Shown piece by piece: positions 55,798-64,000 of a stretch of 64,000 nucleotides of DNA (position 1 is the stretch's first letter; every line of letters starts with the position of its first letter). Location of the stretch: assembly GCA_964023275.1 (NCBI GenBank), contig OZ029915.1, positions 1,347,131 through 1,411,130 on the forward strand, in the 5' to 3' direction. The DNA comes from Norana najaformis. Its lineage: Eukaryota > Annelida > Clitellata > Crassiclitellata > Hormogastridae. The notes under the pieces are model-generated. The model had not been told where the DNA came from. It worked only from the letters and a program-made list of their open reading frames with translations, and made no database searches. Position numbers and translations under genes: made by a program.

Positions 55798-58700
55798 GTC
55801 CTGCTTAATTAATTACAGTCATCAATTAACACAGGTTAAAGTGATATGGTTAAAGTGAAAAGTTAAAGCGAGACGACGTTCAGAGTATAAAAACACCACT
55901 ATTTCATACATCTTCAGACTGGTAACTGTAGCGTTAGTCATCACTGTTATGGTAAATGTGAAGTGGTCGTGGTAGAGTGGTAAATGAGAAGTGGTCGTGG
56001 CTGAATGGTAAATGCGATGTTAGTGGTAAGTACCTGGTTGAGTGGTAAACGTAAAGTGGTCATTTGGAACAGACCAGCCAAGGTCATTGCGTGCTCTCAC
56101 TTCTAGCTTGTAAGTCGTCTGAGCAAGGAGGTGCGTGAGGATGTAATAAGTCATCGGCTCATCCTCATCATCCTCCGTCCTCCTCATGATCCAATCGTCC
56201 GACTTCAACTCGGCCGCTTCTGGCTCCCCATCGTTCACCTCATAATACTGTAACACAAAGCAATGTATTGTAAAGGAATGTAATATGAAGCTATGCAATT
56301 TGTACAGTTTACCGGCAATTCAAAGCAGCATAACGACTGGCAATGTTACTCAAGCAACATGTGAAGCAACAAGTGAAGTTTAATGTGAAGCAATAAATGT
56401 ACATATCTACCCATCTGAGGAAAACCAGACCTTTGTAAGTTAATTAAGAGCCAGTAATATATATATATATACACACATATTTCTTGAAGCATACGTACAT
56501 TATATATATACAAACATACACATAAAACACATACACGTACATAACAAGGGATAAATACATAACATAAACATACATAATATTATTATATACATACATACAT
56601 ACATAAAACACATACATACAATACACAACATCTGCATACATACATAACATACACACATAATACATAAATACTTGTGCAGCATGGTGGTCTATCGGTAACG
56701 TGTTTGGTCAGTGAGGTTGCAGGTTCAACTTCATGTAACGATTCTAGGCAAGTTGTTTGCACACACCTTGCCTCTGTCACCAAGCAGAATTTGGTACTGG
56801 CACAAGCTGAGAAGTAAACGGCAAGTCCTGCAATGCATTGGTCCCGTGTCCAAGACCTTGGGATTCATCCATTGCTGGCTCAAGGGCCTAAAGAAAAGGA
56901 AATGAGCACCTCCCCTATGTCTCACTTGTGGGATATGGGATACTTTACACACAGGCCATACATGTACCAGTAGAAAAATACGATCATATACACAGATACA
57001 ATTAAGATGGATATCCAGACCTGTGTAAATTTAAATTCGTATTCTCTGATTGGTCGGCCTCCAGTGACTGGTTTCTTCCAGGTGACGTCGTAAGCGTACG
57101 GATGGTTACTCACTGGACTCGAAGTTAAGATGAGCTTCGACGGAGCCTCTAAACGAAAGCAATTCAGCAGCAACTTACAGATTCATGTACATCCAAGTGG
57201 ACAGCAAATTATAAACACTAACATATAATGGGTTATTATTGTTATTTTGTTATGAATTAATACAATAACTTCTCAGTTTTAATCTATAATACGGTGAATA
57301 TCGATAGATATAACCCACATAAACAAAATCTCTGGGGTTCTCAATAATTTTTAAGCGTAAAGGGGTCCTCAGACCAACAAGTTTGAGAACCACTGTCCTA
57401 GAGGAAGAAGCTTCCTGTTCTTAGCTTTGGCATAAGAGGACAGGTGGCCAAACCCTGTCCCTTGCCGTCTGATCTTCCACTGACAGTGTACAATCAGTGT
57501 ACTCATTTCACAGCCGAGTTCGCTAGGAGGTGCAAGTGCCACGGAAATCTCATAACAACTTCCTGCACTGGCAGAGGTTCAAACCAGGTAAGAAACAAGT
57601 CCTCTTCCTTGCTGCCTGATCTTCCCACTGATACTGTGCAGGAAACACTTCTCTTGTCTCGTCTTCAACTGTCCTCGAGCCGAGGATTGGCTGCACCATG
57701 GACACTTCTGTACCATCTGCTTCTGTCCCTCGTCTCCTGTAATAACTGGTCGAACGATAATTCAGTCCACGACTTGATGTTATCGATCCACGTCATCTTG
57801 GGTCTTCCCCGAGCTCAGGATCCAGGAATTGTGCCACGGATGATCCCTTTCTCTACGCAGTCTCCACTCTTTCGCAGCACACACTCAAGTGTTAAAGCTT
57901 CCTCTTTTTGTTACAGTCACCTGCACCGATACTCGTTTCACAGCTGCATTTACTAAGGTGCACTAGTGTAATCTTGAAACCTTAAACATCTTTTTGCCCT
58001 AGTAAGGATCTGAACTGCCAACCTCTGAACAGACAGTCCAGCATGTTAACCACAAGATCAACACAACCCTCATAATAATTAATACCTCGACGGAAGAAAC
58101 CTTGAAATAAATGCAAATTGCGTGACTTACTGACGTTGTCCGTGACGACGGTGATAGAATACGGTTCACCATAACCAACTTCGTTCAACGCTCGTACCCT
58201 CATGATGAAAGTTGTGCTTGGCCGAAGATTCTCCACAATAACTGGATCATCTGAAAAACGAAAAACCAACAAAACGGTTAGAAAATCATCTAAACTAATC
58301 AAATCTAATCTTCAAACTTCTGTAGTTCTGTTACAGTGATGTACTACAGGCATCAGTTGATGGCGCTCCAAAACAGATTTGCAATCTGGTCAATTTCGTC
58401 GGTCAGTCAAAAGAGAAATAAAGGACAATAAGCATGTAATGAAACGCACACATCTTGAGTTCAGAACTGAAACAACACCAAAAACTCAGCAATGCAAACT
58501 AATTGCACAAGTGTGGTCCAGAACCCTGGCCAAGCATTAAAAAACGGCCAGCCACCAACATCTAAGAACTTCTATAGCGCCACTGCTATAATGCTCAAGG
58601 CATCAGTCGATGGTCGCTGCTAAGCAAAATCATTGTCCAAGCCAAATTCCATGGCAAGACTGGGTCAAAAAGCCAAAGAGGAGCCCAGAAGACACAGAGA

Positions 58701-61700
58701 CAGCCTATGGAGGAAATGAGTTCAGGAAGAGGGGAGTTTTTGGTAGCAGTATGGTAATCACTAGAGGAAAAGCAAGACTCAACCAACATCGCGGAGCAAT
58801 CACGGGTATCAAATGGTACGGATTTAGTCTAAACCTAAATAGCGATCTACTGTTTAGCCGGCAAATGTTAAGAGTTGTTAAACTGGGGCTTTTGCACCGC
58901 AAGCCATTTACCAAGTGCATAGGTGAGAATCTTCTCTTCGTACTCGACACGATATCCGATGACCTCGATGCCCCCGTTGTCAACCGGAGGCTCGACCTCT
59001 AACTCGACAAGGTCAGAGGTCACAAAAACCTGGACGACCGATTTCGGAGGACCAGGTGCCACTGTCAGAAAATGAAATTTAACCCACGTTAGTCGATCGA
59101 TTGATTTATCTTTAGCAAATCAGTACACGTCTTTGAAACGAAGACGTCTTATAATTTTTGGCTTTTCTCTTCTTAAAATAAGTTTCACCTTCATTTATGG
59201 AGACAATAAATCATTACACATCGTAACAGTAATACAAAGTAAAAAAATTCACATGGTAATGCAAAGGTCGTAATAAAGCATTGTAATCTAAACTCAGAGA
59301 GCAACATAAAGACTGTAATAACATAACGTAAAGATCGTAAATATATGTAACATAAAGATCGATATAATAAAACATAAAGATCGTAATAATGTAACACAGT
59401 TTGTAATAACGTAACGTAAAGATCATACTGGCTCTGAGGAGATCAATCTTCAAGTCCGACTGCCCAATCTGGTTACGCACTCGACACGTGTAATTACCGT
59501 AAATCCATCCCTGGTCGGCCTCCCGCACTCTCACCTGTAATGACACATGATCAGGTTCAAAGTTCATCTGCGGTTATGTCATTCAGCTTCAGCCAATCAC
59601 TATCATGCGACGTCAGACAGAGACATGGCTCTTAAATGGCTTCAAGACACGGCTAATCTAACAATCTGTATATTTTCACATTGCACAAGGCATAACTTAA
59701 TTAATTAATGGTCGCTACAAATAACTCCATAATCAAAAATCATAATCTGTTGGAAAAAATCCAGCAGGAAAACCAGGAGACTTCTTGAACTCTAAGATTT
59801 CTTTAATTTGCTTACCCACTGACGCATAAATAATCCTGGAAAACTTTTCCAGTTTTAGCAAAGCTGGGCTGGAATCACTTCCTTGTTGATATCTTGGAGA
59901 AGCCTACACCTGGATCAACTTAGTCAGAACTTCCCATTTTCTAGCGCGTTCTTTCAGTTCTTTAACGTCCTTCAGGTATAAACTTAATGCTTGTCTGTTC
60001 CAACTTGCTAACCCACTGTAACCTGAACTTTCATTTCCCAGATCCTCTCAGATTTCAGCTGAATTGCTCGGAGTTTTTGCCACGGTTTCACTTGAAGCAA
60101 CCATTGATTAATGCCCTGGGTTATTTGCTTAGATCAGAGTACATGGATGGGTGACCGTCCATGTAATATCACAACGCATGGTTCCAACTCAGTCCTCCAT
60201 CCTTTCAGGGTAAATGCATACCTGAAGATTGCTGTTCTTTCCCATGTTGTAGATGCGAAACGTTTCGTTGTCAAAGAGCGGATAATGGTATCGTATCCAC
60301 TCGATAGACGGCATTGGCTCAGCCAATGAGAAGCAAGTCATGTTGCGTAGTTTTCCCGGCCAAGTGTAAATACGCTGAATGTGGTCCGCAGGAAAACGTG
60401 GCTTGACTGAAATTTAAGCATTAAATTAATAATTAACAAATTAAATTATTGTCCTAACCCATCACACCCTAACTTCTGATTTCTCTGACCTACCGAAATT
60501 CAAACTGATTATACGAACTTTGATTATAATTTCATTTGAAGCGATGATCGATTGATGAGTTGGGCATTGTGATAATGGCACTGTTGAAGTCATTTGATTA
60601 GATTATATGTTTATTATTATTTATCTTGTTATTACTGTTACTGGAGGTATGGTTGAAGATTTGCAGATTTATGTACCTCACATACCTGCATCTACATATT
60701 TATATAGAGCCTTTGAACTTGAAGGACCTCCCTCATAGGTGTTCACTGTTGTCCTTATTGTTTCAATATTGTTTACCATTTTACCAAAACCGTATCAACT
60801 AGATTAGTAATGTAAATTTACCAGTAATATATCTTTTGCAGTAAAAATCCTAATTTTTTATAAAAACATGAAATGATTTTTTATGAGTGAAAAATCATTT
60901 CACATCACTATACCTACCACAGCCTATATACATACATACATATGTATATAGACACATGCATACATACACATACATACATGCAACAGCCATCAGTTGATAC
61001 TATTTGCGTTACAGGAGTCATCTAACGAGATGAGAACCTCTCTGTGCTTACACTGAACTGTTATTGTTCCATTTCGCTCATGATATCCACCGACGTTCGA
61101 ACTCTTGCACGTATAGTTAGCCATGTCCTCTGGAATAAGGTTTCTCACGACCAGCTGCAGTTCTCCTGAATTTGGATTCGACATCACGATCCTTCCATCT
61201 TCCTAAAAGTCAAAATTCATCACTTAGAATTCGACTCGGCTTCTTCAACAGATACCGGATTGAGGTTTTGGCTCGAAGCAACCATCGACTGATGCCTTGG
61301 GCATTATGATGACGGCGCTATAGAAGTCTATAGATTAGATTAGACTCAAGAAATGCAGACACAGTTCTGTATACATTGTAAAACCAAGTGAGGTCACATC
61401 TGTTTAGATGAGCTAGTTTTCCATTCATACAGCACTTCTAAGAGGTACCAAATTATACTGCTTAGTGACAGAGGCACGGCGTGTGCAAACAACTTGCCCA
61501 GGGTCATATTTTGACTAAATTAAATGGCAGAGAAACAGTTCCTAAGTCACTCAGTCTAAAAACTTCTACAGCACCACAGTGATAATAAGCAATATATCAG
61601 TGAATCGTCTCATTGAAGTACAAGAATAACTTACATTCTCTCTCATCGAAAGTCAAGAAAATCTTTGAAACTCAAGAAAAACTTACTCATCAAAAGTCAA

Positions 61701-64000
61701 GAAAAAACTTTGAAAGTCAAAGAAAAACATTGTCTCCCATCGAAAGTCAAGAAAAAACTTTGAAAGTCAAGAAAAACTTACCCATTGAAAGTCAAGAAAA
61801 AACTTTGAAAGTCAAAGAAAAACATTGTCTCCCATCGAAAGTCAAGAAAAAAAACTTTTAAAGTCAAAGAAAATCATCCTCTTTCATCGAAAGTCAAGAA
61901 GAAACGTTGAAAGTCAAGGAAAACTTACATTCTCTCCCATAGAGTAGTTAAAAGCACTGCCCGCTTTCTGGAAGGTCATCTGAGGTGCTGGATCGCCGTA
62001 AGAATTACATACAAGAGTCGTAGCCAGGTTCTCTGTCTGTGTGACATTTTTCAGGTCGTAAATAGTCGGTGGAACTACACAAAATCACAACCAAAGTGTG
62101 TGAAAAATATGTTCAGATGAACATCTAACAAATTCTGCATGAATTATGTATTAATTTATATGCAGGTCAACATCTAGAATTTGTAACTGTACCGATACAC
62201 ATGTACTCAAAACTGTACTGACTCAAGAGTACTTGCAACTACATGATTCACAAATGTATACCTATAAATAGTACTGATTCACAGTTAATAATGAGTACTG
62301 CTGATTCACGGGTAATTACAAGTACTGATTCATATGTCCATGTAACTTTACTGATTCACAGGTACACAAAAAAAGTACTGATTCACAGGTAATCATGAGT
62401 ACAAAATCACAAGTTCTCGTAACCATGCTGATAAAAGTACTGATTCAAATGTAACCATAGGTACTGATTCTCTTAACAGTACTTATTCACAGGTACCTAT
62501 GACAGCCAGAGTGATGTCACCAAAGTCTTCGCCTGCATTATTTGAGGCGTTGCACGTGTATCTCCCTTCATCTTCTTTGTGAAGCGGACGAAAGTGGATC
62601 GTTCCGGAATCGACGTCAATGTACCGACGATCCGTGGTGTACAACGGATTCTGATTTCCATCCTGGAAAACAATCGCTCCAATAAAAACATTTCTCAACG
62701 ATCGCTCCACTGACTGGGATCCGCGTGTACGTGGAATCATACGGGAACAAACCAAAGACGCATCTCTTCCAACTTGCTTACCCACCGTAGCCTGGCCTCT
62801 GGTTCCTCTGATCAATTGGCATTTGACTTGGCTTCTTCTATGATTATGATTTCAGATTGTGATTTTGACCTGAAGCGACACTGACTCATGCCTTGGGCAT
62901 CATGATAACGATACTTCAGAAGTATTTTGATTAGATTAGATTAGTGGTGACTTTCCCAGTTATCTGAGTATCATTTGCTAATTGATAAACATTTCATTCG
63001 TGAAGTACTTTCAAGATGCTACAACATTAAGTATCTAGATAACTGACTAACCTATGATGGGTAGGGATGACCACTTAATTTTTGATACAATATTATCAGG
63101 TTCGGTCAATCTGAGCATCATCAAGCCTAGTTAGTACCTGGATGGGCACAAAGAGGGAAAATCCCCACTGGTTCTGACTGTCTTCCATTGAACATAAATT
63201 CTCCCCAAACATGTCGATCTTAAGGAAGATAACTTCTCCCCATACACTGTTTTTGTCTACAGGTTTCCCGTCCCAACTCCACAGAGAATCAATCCAGAAA
63301 GCAGTTGGAAATTGAGAAAACTTGCTGATTAACAAAGGGTTTCACTTACAAATCTCTTAACTGCTAAAGCTGTTCATACAAACCTTCGTAAACACATATT
63401 TTGGGTCAGGAAGACCAGTTGCTTCACAGGAAATCGCAAACTCATGACTTTGGATACCCTCGGCTGACTTTGACTTTTCAATAAGCGTAGGAGGAACTGA
63501 AATAAAACAAAAGTTCATATTGTAGTAAATAAATTATGTCTTTCAAAACAAGAACCATCAATGGTTGAAATTTGGGTCAACCCACTAGGCATCTTCAATT
63601 GACTGAATTATTCGATCCAGTAAGTGTCTATGATTGGCTGAAATTCAAGTCAACCTATTAAGTATCTATGACTGGCAGAAATTCAGGTCAAACCATTAAG
63701 AATCTGATTGGCTGAAGTTCAGGTCAACCTTTTAAGTATCTATGACTGGCTGAAATGCAGGTCAACCCATTAAGTATCTATGAATGGCTGAAATTCAGGT
63801 CAATCCATGCAGACATGAACATATACATCACACAAGCACACAGATATAAATACATACACACATACATCCATACATACATACATCACACACACTCCTACTG
63901 CACAGTTCATGAAGCATGATTAGAGTTTTGTAACGTACTGTGTACGATCACATTAATCTCCCGTTCGTCGTATCTTCCGTCTGCTTCAACCTCTGCTCGA
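55452..64000 (-). CDS. NCAM/Fasciclin-II-like adhesion molecule, C-terminal 12 exons
   Basis: Cell-surface homophilic adhesion protein family with five Ig and two FN3 domains. Exons (5' to 3'): 63939-64000 (partial), 63384-63496, 62497-62662, 61929-62074, 61052-61202, 60222-60406, 59429-59534, 58912-59061, 58131-58250, 57021-57148, 56034-56247, 55452-55567. Together about 551 residues: end of Ig2, Ig3, Ig4, Ig5, FN3-1, FN3-2 and a hydrophobic tail. Two exons per domain with phase-1 domain borders is the layout of NCAM genes. Ig Cys pairs: ISC/YTC, LVC/YTC, MTC/YTC. Ig3 and Ig4 lack the usual core Trp (VFTK, MTFQK), Ig5 has it (IEWIRY). Many N-glycosylation sequons. The last exon encodes a Ser-rich spacer, a hydrophobic stretch and a stop, which I read as a GPI signal. 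The N-terminus lies beyond 64000. It could equally be called Fasciclin II; the orthology is not settled. Confidence 0.88.
55615..55800. repeat. ATG/ATC microsatellite in the last NCAM-like intron
   Basis: (ATG)n at 55618-55645 and 55670-55705, (ATC)n at 55760-55795, about 50 bases upstream of the exon l acceptor. Confidence 0.85.
56034..56247 (-). CDS. NCAM-like exon k (FN3-2, second half)
   Basis: YYEVNDGEPEAAELKSDDWI ... QTTYKLEVRARNDLGWSVPN, DHFTFTTQP. Acceptor ttacag, donor gtactt, ends in phase 1. Confidence 0.93.
56674..56956 (+). mobile_element. SINE family D, best full-length copy
   Basis: A-box tggtctatcgg at 56685, B-box-like ggttcaacttc near 56722, body gcctctgtcaccaagcagaa and ctcaagggcctaaagaaaag, end gggatatgggatactttaca. 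Inserted opposite to the NCAM-like gene, 65 bases past exon j's donor. Confidence 0.7.
57021..57148 (-). CDS. NCAM-like exon j (FN3-2, first half)
   Basis: KAPSKLILTSSPVSNHPYAY, DVTWKKPVTGGRPIREYEFK, FTQ. Acceptor gtttag, donor gtctgg (weak), ends in phase 0. Confidence 0.91.
57410..57560 (-). mobile_element. SINE family H copy
   Basis: ctgttcttagctttggcata, gtctgatcttccactgacag and acggaaatctcataacaact match the other minus-strand copies. Confidence 0.5.
57600..57910 (-). mobile_element. RTE-like LINE C-terminal remnant
   Basis: Minus-strand broken frames resemble the end of RTE-type ORFs: GRPKMTWIDNIKSWT, LLQETRDRSRWYRSV, HGAANPRLEDS. 5'-truncated. Confidence 0.7.
58131..58250 (-). CDS. 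NCAM-like exon i (FN3-1, second half)
   Basis: DDPVIVENLRPSTTFIMRVR then ALNEVGYGEPYSITVVTDNV. Typical FN3 F-G strands (RVRALNEVGYGEPY). Acceptor tttcag, donor gtaagt, ends in phase 1. Confidence 0.94.
58912..59061 (-). CDS. NCAM-like exon h (FN3-1, first half)
   Basis: APGPPKSVVQVFVTSDLVEL, EVEPPVDNGGIEVIGYRVEY, EEKILTYAL. Acceptor gacag, donor gtaaat, ends in phase 1. Confidence 0.9.
59429..59534 (-). CDS. NCAM-like exon g (Ig5, second half)
   Basis: VRVREADQGWIYGNYTCRVR then NQIGQSDLKIDLLRA. Acceptor ttacag, donor gtatga, ends in phase 1. Confidence 0.92.
60222..60406 (-). CDS. NCAM-like exon f (Ig5, first half)
   Basis: FKPRFPADHIQRIYTWPGKL, RNMTCFSLAEPMPSIEWIRY, HYPLFDNETFRIYNMGKNSN, LQ. 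Acceptor tttcag, donor gtatgc, ends in phase 0. Confidence 0.92.
60475..60605 (+). mobile_element. Retroposon family F copy
   Basis: tgatttctctgacctaccga ... gagttgggcattgtgataat, ggcactgttgaagtcatttg, (GATTA)n. Others in this gene: 61222-61345 and 62790-62945. Confidence 0.55.
61052..61202 (-). CDS. NCAM-like exon e (Ig4, second half)
   Basis: EDGRIVMSNPNSGELQLVVR, NLIPEDMANYTCKSSNVGGY, HERNGTITVQ. Acceptor ttttag, donor gtaagc, ends in phase 1. Confidence 0.93.
61225..61345 (+). mobile_element. Retroposon family F copy, short
   Basis: actgatgccttgggcattat, gacggcgctatagaagtcta, then GATTA units. Directly upstream (in gene direction) of exon e. Confidence 0.55.
61625..61928. repeat. About 47-bp minisatellite containing copies of the exon d splice junction
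   Basis: Six to seven units with gaaagtcaagaaaaaacttt. Read on the gene's strand several units carry a form of ATGGGAGAGAAT|gtaagt, the real exon d end: at about 61630-61650 (agagagaatgtaagtt), 61775-61785 (atgggtaagttt) and 61685-61692 (gatgagtaagttt). Confidence 0.85.
61929..62074 (-). CDS. NCAM-like exon d (Ig4, first half)
   Basis: VPPTIYDLKNVTQTENLATT, LVCNSYGDPAPQMTFQKAGS, AFNYSMGEN. Acceptor gtgtag, donor gtaagt, ends in phase 0. The 47-bp array of 61630-61928 begins at this donor. Confidence 0.92.
62200..62496. repeat. Degenerate GTACTGATTCACAGGTA repeat at the exon c donor
   Basis: Ten or more irregular units of gtactgattcacaggta, starting within the donor of exon c (gene strand gtacctgtgaataagtac). 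Confidence 0.8.
62497..62662 (-). CDS. NCAM-like exon c (Ig3, second half)
   Basis: DGNQNPLYTTDRRYIDVDSG, TIHFRPLHKEDEGRYTCNAS, NNAGEDFGDITLAVI. Acceptor ttccag, donor gtacct, ends in phase 1. Confidence 0.93.
62790..62945 (+). mobile_element. Retroposon family F copy
   Basis: ccgtagcctggcctctggtt, tgccttgggcatcatgataa, cttcagaagtattttgatta, (GATTA)n. Confidence 0.55.
63138..63320 (-). CDS. Candidate cassette exon inside Ig3
   Basis: A 61-codon open stretch between acceptor cagcaag and donor gtacta, phase 0 on both sides and lying in the phase-0 intron between exons b and c. Content includes WSWDGKPVDKNSVWGEVIF and NQWGFSLFVPIQ. No domain recognised. Skipping it gives a normal Ig3, so if real it is alternative. 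The acceptor is weak. Confidence 0.35.
63384..63496 (-). CDS. NCAM-like exon b (Ig3, first half)
   Basis: IPPTLIEKSKSAEGIQSHEF then AISCEATGLPDPKYVFTK. Acceptor tttcag, donor gtttgt, ends in phase 0. Confidence 0.9.
63550..63810. repeat. About 38-bp minisatellite upstream of exon b
   Basis: Six to seven units with aagtatctatgactggctga and aattcaggtcaaccc; ends about 50 bases before the exon b acceptor on the gene strand. Confidence 0.85.
63939..64000 (-). CDS. NCAM-like exon a (end of Ig2, cut by window)
   Basis: RAEVEADGRYDEREINVIVH, the last strands of an Ig domain (F-G). Donor gtacgt, phase 1. The acceptor lies outside the window. Confidence 0.8.

Noticed and set aside
57444-57956. 170-codon plus-strand frame
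   Set aside because: It is antisense to an RTE-like LINE remnant and a SINE family H copy; the composition is explained by those elements.

Overview
Invertebrate-type metazoan nuclear DNA. The window has intron-dense genes with canonical GT-AG (and one GC-AG) introns, a single non-vertebrate-like ROCK gene, many tRNA-headed SINEs, CR1/L2-like and RTE-like LINE pieces, and a very high load of micro- and minisatellites. I favour a marine invertebrate (lophotrochozoan-like or a basal deuterostome) but cannot name the species; nothing looks prokaryotic or plant-like. Exon borders below were read by eye: every internal exon was checked for AG acceptor, GT/GC donor and matching phase with the next exon, so the chains are coherent reading frames.

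Layout. (1) 417-33855, minus strand: Rho-associated coiled-coil kinase (ROCK), 25 coding exons covering the start codon, the N-terminal extension, the whole AGC kinase domain and about 550 residues of coiled coil. The C-terminal Rho-binding, PH and C1 parts lie off the left edge. Introns 1 (6.1 kb) and 3 (10.3 kb) are filled with SINEs, LINE remnants and satellites. (2) 33856-41404: divergent intergenic space between ROCK and POFUT1, holding several LINE 3' stubs and one apparently intact CR1/L2-group LINE with a 1141-residue ORF (37492-40917). (3) 41405-47541, plus strand: complete POFUT1 (protein O-fucosyltransferase 1), 8 exons, 382 residues. (4) 47542-55451: convergent intergenic space with SINEs and AT-rich unique DNA and no supported gene. 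(5) 55452-64000, minus strand: the C-terminal part of an NCAM/Fasciclin-II-like cell adhesion molecule (Ig2 end, Ig3, Ig4, Ig5, FN3-1, FN3-2) ending in a short exon whose product looks like a GPI-anchor signal. It continues off the right edge.

The three host genes belong to unrelated pathways (actomyosin contractility, Notch/EGF-repeat O-fucosylation, cell adhesion); their adjacency does not suggest an operon or a dedicated new system. The most unusual signals are structural: a 140-bp, 139/140-identical inverted copy of ROCK exon 5 plus its splice donor placed inside a later ROCK intron around exons 6-8; minisatellites in the NCAM-like gene whose repeat unit is the 5' splice junction itself; a phase-0 cassette-exon candidate inside Ig3; and a shared GGCGCT-TATA/TAGAA 3'-terminal motif across otherwise different retroposon families.
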